Assembly (NCBI GenBank): GCA_002746535.1
Contig: NVWA01000004.1
Coordinates: 1,400 to 65,399, forward strand
Direction: 5' to 3'
Length of the DNA: 64,000 bases
Origin: Planctomycetota bacterium
GTDB lineage: Bacteria; Planctomycetota; GCA-2746535
Positions 1-7,790 of the stretch are shown in pieces (within the stretch, counting starts at the first letter, position 1; every line of letters begins with the position of its first letter). The notes beneath the pieces were generated by a model. The model saw only the letters and a list, made by a program, of their open reading frames with translations, was not told where the DNA came from and ran no database searches. Made by a program: the position numbers and the translations under genes.

Positions 1-949
1 TCACTCCGCATTTTGAGCAACACTTTCAACAGCTCAACCAGAGGGCCGATGCCAGAGGGAAGGACTGGAATTTCCTTGAGCGGTGGCAGGCCGTTCTTGT
101 CACGACCAAGTCCGACTTTGATGGCTTCTATCAGGCTGGCGGCCGCTCGACTGTTTGAAAACCCGCGAGGCACTGCCCTAAGATTGTCGAGGGCAGAGAC
201 GTCTTTTGGCTGTTGGTTGGCGAGCTCAAAAAGAGCGTCATCCTTCAGCACGCGGTTGCGCGGCGTGTTGCGCTCCTGGGCCTGGCGTTCGCGCCATGCT
301 GCCGCCCCGATCAGAACCGCGAAGGCTTTGGGACCCTTCACACGCATTTTCATACGTTTCCATGCGTTTTCCGGGAGTAAGGCATAAGTCTCAGGGTTTT
401 GAAGAATAGCCATTTCCTCGGCAACCACCCAACCCGGGAGCCGCCAGCGAGCTGGCGGGCCAGCGCATCATAAATTATGCGAAGATGGGTCACGTCCGCG
501 ATCGCATAGGTGAGCTGTTTTTCCGTCAGAGGACGGCGGCTCCAGTCGGTAAAGCGGGATGATTTATCCACCTGGCCATTGGCAAGCTTGCGCACCAGCG
601 TCTCGTAGCCCACAGATTCGCCAAAACCACAGACCATCGCGGCCACCTGGCTGTCGAACAACGGATCGGGGATGGCCCGGGCCTCGTGGTAAAAAATTTC
701 AATATCCTGCCGGGCGGCATGAAAGACCTTGATGACGCTCCGGTTGAGCATCAGCTCATAAAACGAGGCCAGGTCGATGCCTTTGGCGAGGGGATCGATA
801 ATGAATTCATGGTTCGGACCCGCCACCTGAATGAGGCAGAGTTTCGGCCAATAGGTCGAATCCCGCATGAACTCGGTGTCGACGGTGATAAAGGATGCCT
901 TTGAGAGGGGGACACAGGCGTCTACGAGGGCTTCGGTCGTGGTGATCAT
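1..949 (-). pseudogene. rnd: Ribonuclease D, alphaproteobacterial type, frameshifted and cut by the window edge
   Basis: Encodes the 3'-5' exoribonuclease RNase D, which trims tRNA precursors. The DEDDy exonuclease motifs are visible: Exo I VDTEFMRD near the N-terminus, Exo [12 protein letters not shown], and Exo [12 protein letters not shown] with its Tyr and Asp. Start taken as the ATG at 949 (MITTTEAL); an ATG at 955 is equally possible. The frame breaks near base 424-430: upstream reads ...SRVGW, and the continuation [25 protein letters not shown] and the rest of the HRDC region is read in another frame down to base 1, where the gene leaves the window. A single missing base would restore GWVAEEM, so a sequencing error is as likely as a real mutation. 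Base composition and codon use (GC-rich third positions) are unlike everything after base ~1,000. It most likely derives from a different organism. Confidence 0.85.
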
Positions 950-989
950 TTCCATGGCGCCCCTATAGCGCAATCTGGGGTCGATGTCG

Positions 990-1008
990 CCCCCCAGGCC
1001 GGGTAACA
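990..1008. other. Abrupt composition junction (probable chimeric join)
   Basis: GC-rich sequence (rnd upstream region, ending about gcccccagg) changes within a few bases to AT-rich sequence that is uniform for the remaining 63 kb. The join falls inside the reading frame of a hydrolase that lacks its N-terminal half. No insertion-sequence end, integrase, tRNA or direct repeat is visible at the join, which argues for an assembly or cloning chimera over a natural insertion. Confidence 0.75.
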
Positions 1009-1664
1009 ATTATAGTATCATTATCCCTGATCTTTGCGGAATGGGAGAAACTGCTGTTGATAGTGAAGTTTTTTATTTTTCAGATGAAATTACTAAAGCT
1101 GCTTTCTGCTTTCAACTAGGTACCAGCATGTATCAATTCAGAGTCTCAAATTTGTTGACCTTAATTTCTTCTATAAAAAATAAATACAAAAGTTCCAAAA
1201 TACATTTATTAGGCGACTCACTATCTAAATACAATCCAAAAGTAATTAGACAGAATCGATTATTAATAGACAAAGGATTGGACGAATTACATATTGCCGA
1301 AAGTATAGGGCCAATGATCACAATGTTTACGGCAGCTTTAAGCAATGACATTTCATCTTGTGTCTTACTCTCCCCTTTATCAGACTTTAAAGATATTTTT
1401 GAAAGTCATTATTTCTATCACATGATGTCTATATTCCCTCATGGTATTTTAAAACATATGAACACTACTGAAATATTTTCGCTAATTTCCCCTATAAATC
1501 TATTAATTGCAAATCCGGTAAACGGAAGGAATCAACTCATTACAAAAAATAATTTTAAGATTACGTCGAAACTATATAAATTATATAGAAAAAATGGAAA
1601 TAGAATCCAAGTCAAATTTAATGGCTTCCAAGACATTCAAAGATTTTTTTCTGATCAAAAATAA
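1005..1664 (+). pseudogene. C-terminal part of an alpha/beta hydrolase (acetyl-xylan-esterase-like), 5'-truncated at the junction
   Basis: The visible part begins in the strand IIPDLCGMGETA, the core DLRG.GET strand common in large secreted acetyl-xylan-esterase-like hydrolases. It continues through AESIGPM, the position of the nucleophile elbow with Ser, then SCVLLSP, and LLIANPVNGR, matching the LLxNPVDGR stretch that precedes the end of these proteins. The N-terminal region (signal peptide and first strands) is missing because the sequence left of base ~1,000 is foreign. An ATG at 984 lies in the GC-rich part and would give a meaningless fusion start. The gene is probably intact in the real genome. 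Substrate is unknown; an ester-linked polysaccharide substituent is plausible given the lyase and esterase next door. Confidence 0.6.
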
Positions 1665-1686
1665 ACAAGACATATATTACACTTGA

Positions 1687-3045
1687 TCACTTTAAGTACT
1701 CACGAAACCAAACCTTCTCTTTATATTTTTTCAACTCAGTAATTTTTGCTAAGTCTAAAAAATTTTTATATTTATTTTCTTTAAGAAGTTCTAGGACTTC
1801 TTTAACTTTTGTTTCAATAGAATTTTTTGCATAAAACCGTAATCCTTCTAATAAAAACTTGTTGTTAGCAGGATTTAATTTTATTATAAATGCTATAAAA
1901 AACTTTTGCTGCTTAATGGGGATATTCGCCTTAGGGTTAGATTGAGCCAGCTGAAAGCTCCTAATTGAATATCGATACAAGCTTCCTATTGCACCTTTGA
2001 TTAAATCTGATTTAGAGTGTTTTTCTTTATGCATAAGCAGTAAATCATCTAAGTTTTTCCAATATCGTGCAGTGTCCTGAATCAATTTTAACTTTTTCAA
2101 CTTAGCCAATAAAGCTAATTCGGTTTTTAGGTGATTTTTGTATTCACTAGAACCTTCAATTTCATTTTTTAATTTTGCAATAGGATCCTTATATTTCATG
2201 TCTGCAAACCAGTGATCTAAAAGTATCATACCAAAATATAAATTCATCCAAAATTTTTGTTTTTGATTCTTTATCATTAATCCAAGAACTCTATCAAATA
2301 CAATTTTTTCAAACTTCAGATCAAGCGATTTGTTTTGTTTTCTATAATAATATTCAAAAAATTCTATCCCATTAAAAACAAGTTCTTTAGGAGGCCATTG
2401 ATGTTTACCATCAAATACACTAATCCAATATGGTATTTTCCTTTTATCCAAAAAGGGTGTTCCTCCAACATACTCAGGAAAATTAAAACCGTTAGCTCCA
2501 ACTAACCCATATAATAAAACATCCTTATTCTTAAAATCCATTTGAGGGCTGAAAAAAGCACCGCAAGCTATAACACCTTTAAACTGATCAGAATATAATA
2601 AAGAAAAACGCAGACTTACTCTAGACCCTCCACTAAACCCAATTGCATAAAATCTTTTTTCATCTACATTATATTTACTCAACACATCTTTTTTCATTGC
2701 GGCAAAAGCTGCATTAATGGGTGCAGAAGGCCCGTTTCTGGAATTATTAGAACCTACAACTATATATCCATATTTTTCAGCACCGTCTTTGCTTAAAATA
2801 ACAGGATGCTCCCCCATTGCATTTGGGCTAAATCCAAAAATAATAGGCCATTTTTTTTTAGCATCATAATTACTTGGAATATAGAGAGCATAAGATTGAC
2901 TTTCATCACTTTTGCAAATAACTTTTTTATGGATTTTGCCTTTTTTTAATTTCGCAATTTTATTTTGAGCCGTAATAAAATCGGTATGTATAAAACAAAT
3001 AAGAAATAAAAATAATATTTTTTCAAATTTAAAAATTAATAACAC
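1687..3045 (-). CDS. Secreted alpha/beta hydrolase (esterase/PHB-depolymerase-like)
   Basis: 452 residues. Starts with a hydrophobic signal peptide (about residues 1-26, ending near TAQ). The esterase fold follows: SYALYIPSNYD and WPIIFGFSPN near the N-terminus, nucleophile elbow GFSGGSR around residue 138, and a probable catalytic His in FDGKHQWPP. The C-terminal ~220 residues are Lys-rich and helical and do not resemble a known domain. The hydrolase part resembles poly(3-hydroxybutyrate) depolymerase/feruloyl-esterase-like proteins. It is probably exported and acts on an ester in polysaccharide or polymer. It lies downstream of the heparinase-like lyase gene on the same strand (47-nt gap), so co-transcription is likely. 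Substrate unknown. Confidence 0.65.
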   Translation of the reverse strand: MLLIFKFEKILFLFLICFIHTDFITAQNKIAKLKKGKIHKKVICKSDESQSYALYIPSNYDAKKKWPIIFGFSPNAMGEHPVILSKDGAEKYGYIVVGSNNSRNGPSAPINAAFAAMKKDVLSKYNVDEKRFYAIGFSGGSRVSLRFSLLYSDQFKGVIACGAFFSPQMDFKNKDVLLYGLVGANGFNFPEYVGGTPFLDKRKIPYWISVFDGKHQWPPKELVFNGIEFFEYYYRKQNKSLDLKFEKIVFDRVLGLMIKNQKQKFWMNLYFGMILLDHWFADMKYKDPIAKLKNEIEGSSEYKNHLKTELALLAKLKKLKLIQDTARYWKNLDDLLLMHKEKHSKSDLIKGAIGSLYRYSIRSFQLAQSNPKANIPIKQQKFFIAFIIKLNPANNKFLLEGLRFYAKNSIETKVKEVLELLKENKYKNFLDLAKITELKKYKEKVWFREYLK

Positions 3046-3092
3046 AGCAACTACCTCATTTTAATAATTATTTTTATAACAATAGCACATTA

Positions 3093-4844
3093 TTAATTAC
3101 AATCAATTTCTAACGAGCCCCATTTTAAAATATTTTTCTCAACAACAGGAATATTTTTAATAGAATTCTCATCCTTACTAAATAGCCAAATAATATTTTC
3201 AACTGGTTTTTTTAATTCATGTATTAATGTTTGCAAACCTCTCGAACCTTTCAATCGATGAATATTTTTAGACTCAACGTTCGAATTTAAACACCTAAAC
3301 CATAGGTTCGAATCTTCAAAACCAACCACGGCCCAACCATTTTCAACAAACCAACCAGCATCAGGATGACCATGCCAATGATATTTGACCGAATTGACAG
3401 CATCTCCTAAAACACGATCTACTACTACTACAGAAGATTGATCGACAATCATTATTTTTCTTGTAACGCTTTTAAGTTTCAACTCTTCACTATAACAATT
3501 TGTTAAATCCAACTCTACCTTTTTATCAAGATTGCAAACATCTATTATTTCTACAGATTTTGACGCCTGTCCTTCATTATTTATTACAGGGAAATTATGA
3601 GCTGTTTCAGATAATGTAAATTCTCTTTCACTCGTCCCCATATATTGCTGATAACCAGGATCATCAATTAACCATTTTTCTTTTGCGCCAATCAAAATTG
3701 TGCCCGCATCTTTTTGAATATGGCCAGCACTCGATAAACAGGCAGAGGTGGCTACTGCAATTCCATCGTCAGACCAATCTGATCTTAAAGTCAAGGTGGC
3801 AGGCAATCTCATTACACAATCAATTGGCTCAACACTACTTTTTTTCAATAAATTATTTTGATATATCAAGCCCAACGATTCTGAACTAAATTGATTCATA
3901 GCCATATTTTTGATATACCAATTTAATTGAGAATCATTTAATTGTCCTGCAAACTTCACCATACATGAAATATGATATTTCATATTATCACTTTCAACAT
4001 CACCAATTTCTGCAACCCTACCTAAATCACCCGGAGCAGATAGAAATATATTTTGATTAATTAAATTTTTAATAAATGCATGGGACAGAAATTCTGAACG
4101 ATCACTTTTCGGTAGTATTCGAAAAGCCTCTAATATAAAATCAAACAGGTATCCATCATAAGCGACACCTTCACAAAAACCTGTTTTTTCATTTAATCCA
4201 TACAAGGCTTCAACCATAGCTGAAACTCGATTCAACCATATTGATTTCATCTCATGACCAACAACATCCAAGCACAACAGCATTCCTACACAATTGATAA
4301 AACCAATATTATGCAAGGAATGAAATTTTTCTTCATTTTCTAAGATACTGTCTGCTGTTTCAATAAATCCAAATTGTTTTTCTAAAATTGGCAAGGATGT
4401 TTCGATCAGTTTATTGCAGCCATCTTTAATTTTATTTAAAAGAGGGGCATCTAAACCCCAATCATAATAGGCATGAAAAAGCATTCGACCACAATGCCCA
4501 CTACACAAGTCACCTTTAGTAAAATATTGGCGATAACTTTTCCAATCAGCAAAAGCCTCTAGCTCTTTATGTAAAATCTCTTTACTTTCAATATCGCTAT
4601 TGATGACACTATCATATGCAAGCGTTTCAAATCTTTTTTCTAAGCGCCATATAAACCAAATAGCCCAAGGATATTCAGCATCAAATCCCCTGATAGAAAA
4701 GTCTATTTTATGTAATTCCTTTACAGGCAAATCGAATAAAACTCGTCTGCGAATTCGATAATAATCAACTAAAAGTCGATTAGCACTTTTTTCACTTTTT
4801 GATCTATTGGATAATTCATTTTCAATATTTTTTAAACTGTACAT
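3093..4844 (-). CDS. Heparinase II/III-like polysaccharide lyase
   Basis: 583 residues. The N-terminal half is an alpha-helical toroid of the heparinase II/III type, with HSLHNIGFINCVGM carrying the Asn-containing active-site helix and EGVAYDGYLFDF carrying Tyr residues. The C-terminal half is the beta-sandwich, with GHIQKDAGTILIGAKEKWLIDDPGYQQY and ETAHNFPVINNEGQ; the DAG...W..DPGY...AHN signature is characteristic of PF07940. Such lyases cleave uronic-acid-containing glycans by beta-elimination. No signal peptide is present, so it probably acts on imported oligosaccharides. Exact substrate cannot be read from sequence. It sits between a secreted esterase and a small membrane protein on the same strand. 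Confidence 0.75.
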   Translation of the reverse strand: MYSLKNIENELSNRSKSEKSANRLLVDYYRIRRRVLFDLPVKELHKIDFSIRGFDAEYPWAIWFIWRLEKRFETLAYDSVINSDIESKEILHKELEAFADWKSYRQYFTKGDLCSGHCGRMLFHAYYDWGLDAPLLNKIKDGCNKLIETSLPILEKQFGFIETADSILENEEKFHSLHNIGFINCVGMLLCLDVVGHEMKSIWLNRVSAMVEALYGLNEKTGFCEGVAYDGYLFDFILEAFRILPKSDRSEFLSHAFIKNLINQNIFLSAPGDLGRVAEIGDVESDNMKYHISCMVKFAGQLNDSQLNWYIKNMAMNQFSSESLGLIYQNNLLKKSSVEPIDCVMRLPATLTLRSDWSDDGIAVATSACLSSAGHIQKDAGTILIGAKEKWLIDDPGYQQYMGTSEREFTLSETAHNFPVINNEGQASKSVEIIDVCNLDKKVELDLTNCYSEELKLKSVTRKIMIVDQSSVVVVDRVLGDAVNSVKYHWHGHPDAGWFVENGWAVVGFEDSNLWFRCLNSNVESKNIHRLKGSRGLQTLIHELKKPVENIIWLFSKDENSIKNIPVVEKNILKWGSLEIDCN

Positions 4845-4922
4845 TGCTTTACCTCAGTCTCATTTATATGAAAAAATTATATCAACTAATAAAGGGATAA
4901 AAATATTTTACGAATACGATAA

Positions 4923-5393
4923 TTAGGAATTACCATGTATTAAAAATGAGATGACACTAAGTACATAAAAACTTAAACCTATGCCCAATGTTAATATCGA
5001 AAATTGATATAAACGCGTTTTTTTATTTCGCATTTTAATTAATTCCTCAATCGTTGTATCTAAATCGAAATGATAAATCTGTGAAATCCATCTTACTTGA
5101 AGAGGACCAGATAAAACAGTAATGATTGATAATAAGACCAACGACAAACCTATAACTAAACATCCCATTGAAAAGACGCTGCTATTAGCAATTTTTGCCC
5201 CAGAAAAACCTGTGATGGTCAAACAAATAGTTGCAAGGCTTAAGACAATTTGCGATCTAGTTTGAATAATATTAAAGCAATTCATCATGTATTGATAAAT
5301 TGATGAAATTTCAGACTCACCATAAATTTTTTTTAATAATGATAATTCATCTGAAGGTGATAAATTATTTTGAAAACCATTCTCTTCAGTCAT
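4923..5393 (-). CDS. Small integral membrane protein, function unknown
   Basis: 156 residues. A soluble N-terminal ~45 residues is followed by three predicted membrane helices: about 48-68 (IVLSLATICLTITGFSG), 75-95 (GCLVIGLSLVLLSIITVL) and 131-152 (FSILTLGIGLSFYVLSVISFLI). The second loop (RWISQIYHFDLDTTIEELIKMRNKKTR) is polar. The overall plan, with QTRSQIVLSL before the first helix, resembles a family of hypothetical bacterial membrane proteins, but no function is known to me. Only 13 nt separate it from the upstream bioB, so the two are probably co-transcribed. It shows no link to biotin. Confidence 0.55.
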   Translation of the reverse strand: MTEENGFQNNLSPSDELSLLKKIYGESEISSIYQYMMNCFNIIQTRSQIVLSLATICLTITGFSGAKIANSSVFSMGCLVIGLSLVLLSIITVLSGPLQVRWISQIYHFDLDTTIEELIKMRNKKTRLYQFSILTLGIGLSFYVLSVISFLIHGNS

Positions 5394-5406
5394 TTAATAC
5401 TACCGC

Positions 5407-6375
5407 TTATATTTCTACTGGTTCTTCTTGACCTTGCGGTACCAAACCTAGCTTTTTAAACATCTGATAATCTTTGCAAGTATCTGGATTATTAGTCGTC
5501 AATAAACGATCACCAAAAAATACAGAATTAGCTCCTGCCATAAAACACATTGCTTGCATTTCTTCAGACATAACTTCTCGCCCTGCAGATAGGCGAATTT
5601 GACTTTTAGGCATCAAAATTCTTGAGATAGCGATACATTTAATGAAATCAAAACTAGCAACCGGCTCAACTTTTTTATCAGCGAGGGGTGTTCCTGGTAT
5701 CGGAACCAATTGGTTAACTGGAACAGATTCTGGCTGAGGATCCATATTCGCTAATTCCCAAAACATACTAATTCGATCTTCTTGAGTTTCCCCTAATCCC
5801 ATTATTCCGCCACTACATACTTTGATTCCAGATTCACGAACAAGATCGATTGTATCCAACCGATCTTGGTAAGTTCTTGTAGTAATAATATCTTTATAGT
5901 ATTCACGGGATGTATCTAGATTGTGATTATAATAGTCTAATCCACTTTCATTAAAAGATTCCGCCTGGTCTCTAGTCAGACCACCTAAAGTCATGCATGT
6001 CTCCAAACCAAGCGCATTCACTTCTTCAATTATTCGCTTCAACTTTGGCATTTCTTTTTCAGGAACATTCTTCCAAGCAGCACCCATACAAAATCGAGTT
6101 CCACCATTGAGTCTTGCTTTACGAGCATTTTCAATGATTTCTTCTTCATCCATAAGGGGCTCGACCTCAAGCTTGGTGTCATACCGAGCTGATTGAGAAC
6201 AATATCCACAATCTTCAACGCAAGCACCCGTCTTAATACTTAACAAAGTAGACAATTGGACTTCCAATGGATTATGATGTTTACGATGAACTACTTGAGC
6301 TTCAAACATTAATTCAATAAATGGTTTTTCAAAATAAGCTTTAATATCTTTTTTCGAAAATTTTTCTTGTACCAT
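5407..6375 (-). CDS. bioB: Biotin synthase (radical SAM)
   Basis: Inserts sulfur into dethiobiotin, the last step of biotin synthesis, using a radical-SAM 4Fe-4S cluster and an auxiliary 2Fe-2S cluster. The radical-SAM motif CVEDCGYC lies at residues ~52-59. LSAGRE near the C-terminus carries the Arg that ligates the second cluster, and FCMGAAW and [12 protein letters not shown] match the family. 322 residues is normal length. Start chosen at the ATG at 6375, which has GAGAGG six bases upstream; two upstream TTG codons are less convincing. No other bio gene lies in the window. Confidence 0.95.
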   Translation of the reverse strand: MVQEKFSKKDIKAYFEKPFIELMFEAQVVHRKHHNPLEVQLSTLLSIKTGACVEDCGYCSQSARYDTKLEVEPLMDEEEIIENARKARLNGGTRFCMGAAWKNVPEKEMPKLKRIIEEVNALGLETCMTLGGLTRDQAESFNESGLDYYNHNLDTSREYYKDIITTRTYQDRLDTIDLVRESGIKVCSGGIMGLGETQEDRISMFWELANMDPQPESVPVNQLVPIPGTPLADKKVEPVASFDFIKCIAISRILMPKSQIRLSAGREVMSEEMQAMCFMAGANSVFFGDRLLTTNNPDTCKDYQMFKKLGLVPQGQEEPVEI

Positions 6376-6400
6376 CAACAACCTCTCAAAATAAATTTAT

Positions 6401-6796
6401 TTAAACAGTTACTTCTCTTTGATAATAATCATGCTTATTACAATGACTAACCGCATATACTTTTGTTCCTTTAGCCAATTTTAAATGACAACTCACTTTT
6501 GAAACACCAGATTTACTATCAATCTTTGCTGAAAATAGTTTTTTCTTATCTGAAGAATATACTTCTAAATAATCAATGAAGTGATCTTCAGATTGAGGAT
6601 GTTTAGTCGTATCTAATTCTAACTTAACCGTATCACCCGATCTTGTAGTTTTTACAACGGGAGTATGTTTGTTACCTGCATCATTTTTCCATTTACCAGC
6701 AGTATCTTTCTTTTTCTTTGAGGCCATCAATGTTCCTGAAGCTACTAGTGAAGCAGTTGCCACTCCCATGAATTTCAAAAATTCTCTTTTTTTCAT
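6401..6796 (-). CDS. Exported superoxide reductase-like (desulfoferrodoxin/neelaredoxin) protein
   Basis: 131 residues. The N-terminus MKKREFLKFMGVATASLVASG is a Tat-like or Sec signal (KR rather than RR), followed by a Lys-rich linker. The mature part carries the ferrous-iron site of superoxide reductases: His44 in KHTPVV, His66 and His72 in KHPQSEDH, and Cys119 and His122 in CNKHDYY, which together give the His4-Cys ligand set. There is no N-terminal rubredoxin-like iron site, so it is a neelaredoxin-type (class II) domain. The Glu usually before the first His (EKH) is replaced by Asn, and the final HG.W is HDYY. It may therefore be a periplasmic superoxide-detoxifying protein or a sulfur/iron-binding relative such as SoxZ-like proteins. 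It precedes bioB by 25 nt on the same strand. Confidence 0.7.
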   Translation of the reverse strand: MKKREFLKFMGVATASLVASGTLMASKKKKDTAGKWKNDAGNKHTPVVKTTRSGDTVKLELDTTKHPQSEDHFIDYLEVYSSDKKKLFSAKIDSKSGVSKVSCHLKLAKGTKVYAVSHCNKHDYYQREVTV

Positions 6797-6901
6797 TTTA
6801 ATTCCTTTGTTAAGTTAGTTGCTAATCTTAAGATGTGGGATTTTATTCAATAGGTTATTTCAGTCAAAAGAATTAAGAATCAAATTACCAAATCGAAAAT
6901 T

Positions 6902-7678
6902 ATGAGCCAGAAATTAGATTCTAAAGAATACTTAGAAAAGAAAAAATATTTCGAAAATATCATTACGATTTATGGCAGAAAACCTGTACTCGAAGCCTTT
7001 GAAAAAAACAATATTTCCATAGATAAATTACACCTCGCAAAAACTAATAAACAGGACAAAACTTTAGATTTAATTATCAAGCTTGCAAAACAGCAAAATA
7101 CCGAAATAACCTTCCATTCAAAATCAGAACTAAGTCGTATATCTAAAAATGGGAAACAAGACCAAGGCATTGCCGCAGATATATACTGCCAATTCTTAAA
7201 TAATATTGAAAGCCTAGATCCTTCTAAAGAGAAATATTTATTAGCCCTAGATCAAATTACAAATCCACAAAATATAGGCATGATTATTCGTTCCGTCACA
7301 GCTGGAAATTTAGATGGGATTATTTTACCTAAAGACGGCACTTCCCCTATAAACTCACTTGTCATAAAATCCAGTGCGGGAACAGTTTTCAAAGCTAAAA
7401 TTTTTCAATGTAAGAATCTACTAAATCATACAAATGATCTAACTAAAAAAGGATATCAACTTGCCACTTTAACAACAAGTGCAAATCAAAACTTACTAAC
7501 TTCAGAAATTAATCATCCTACCATTTTTATACTTGGCAATGAAAGCAAGGGCGTCAGTCAAAAACTACAAGATTCTTGCCAGCAAGAATTTTTTATACCC
7601 ATGCAAAACGATGTCGAATCCTTAAACGTTGCCGTTACTGCTGGAATCATATCCTACTTACCTTCATTAAGAAAATAA
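6902..7678 (+). CDS. SpoU/TrmH-family RNA 2'-O-methyltransferase (RlmB-like)
   Basis: 258 residues. The N-terminal substrate-binding domain has IYGRKPVLEAFE near residues 22-33, the usual start of RlmB. The C-terminal SPOUT domain has motif 1 DQITNPQNIGMIIRSV, motif 2 FILGNESKGVS and motif 3 IPMQNDVESLNVAVTAGI. This knotted methyltransferase probably modifies a guanosine in 23S rRNA (RlmB, G2251 in E. coli) or a tRNA. A basic N-terminal ~20 residues extends the family's usual start. It runs in the same direction as leuS, 112 nt downstream. Confidence 0.85.
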   Translation: MSQKLDSKEYLEKKKYFENIITIYGRKPVLEAFEKNNISIDKLHLAKTNKQDKTLDLIIKLAKQQNTEITFHSKSELSRISKNGKQDQGIAADIYCQFLNNIESLDPSKEKYLLALDQITNPQNIGMIIRSVTAGNLDGIILPKDGTSPINSLVIKSSAGTVFKAKIFQCKNLLNHTNDLTKKGYQLATLTTSANQNLLTSEINHPTIFILGNESKGVSQKLQDSCQQEFFIPMQNDVESLNVAVTAGIISYLPSLRK

Positions 7679-7790
7679 TTTACCTTTTTCCTTTCTTCTC
7701 TCACATACAATAATTCTTTACTTTTTAGCCCTAATACATAATATTTGCGCCATTTTTGATAAAGCAAATAAGCTTGTAGGAGCAAAATCC

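Noticed and set aside
984-1004. ATG at 984 as the start of the 984-1664 reading frame
   Set aside because: Lies in the GC-rich foreign part; the encoded SPPRPG residues have no counterpart in the hydrolase, which is truncated by the join.
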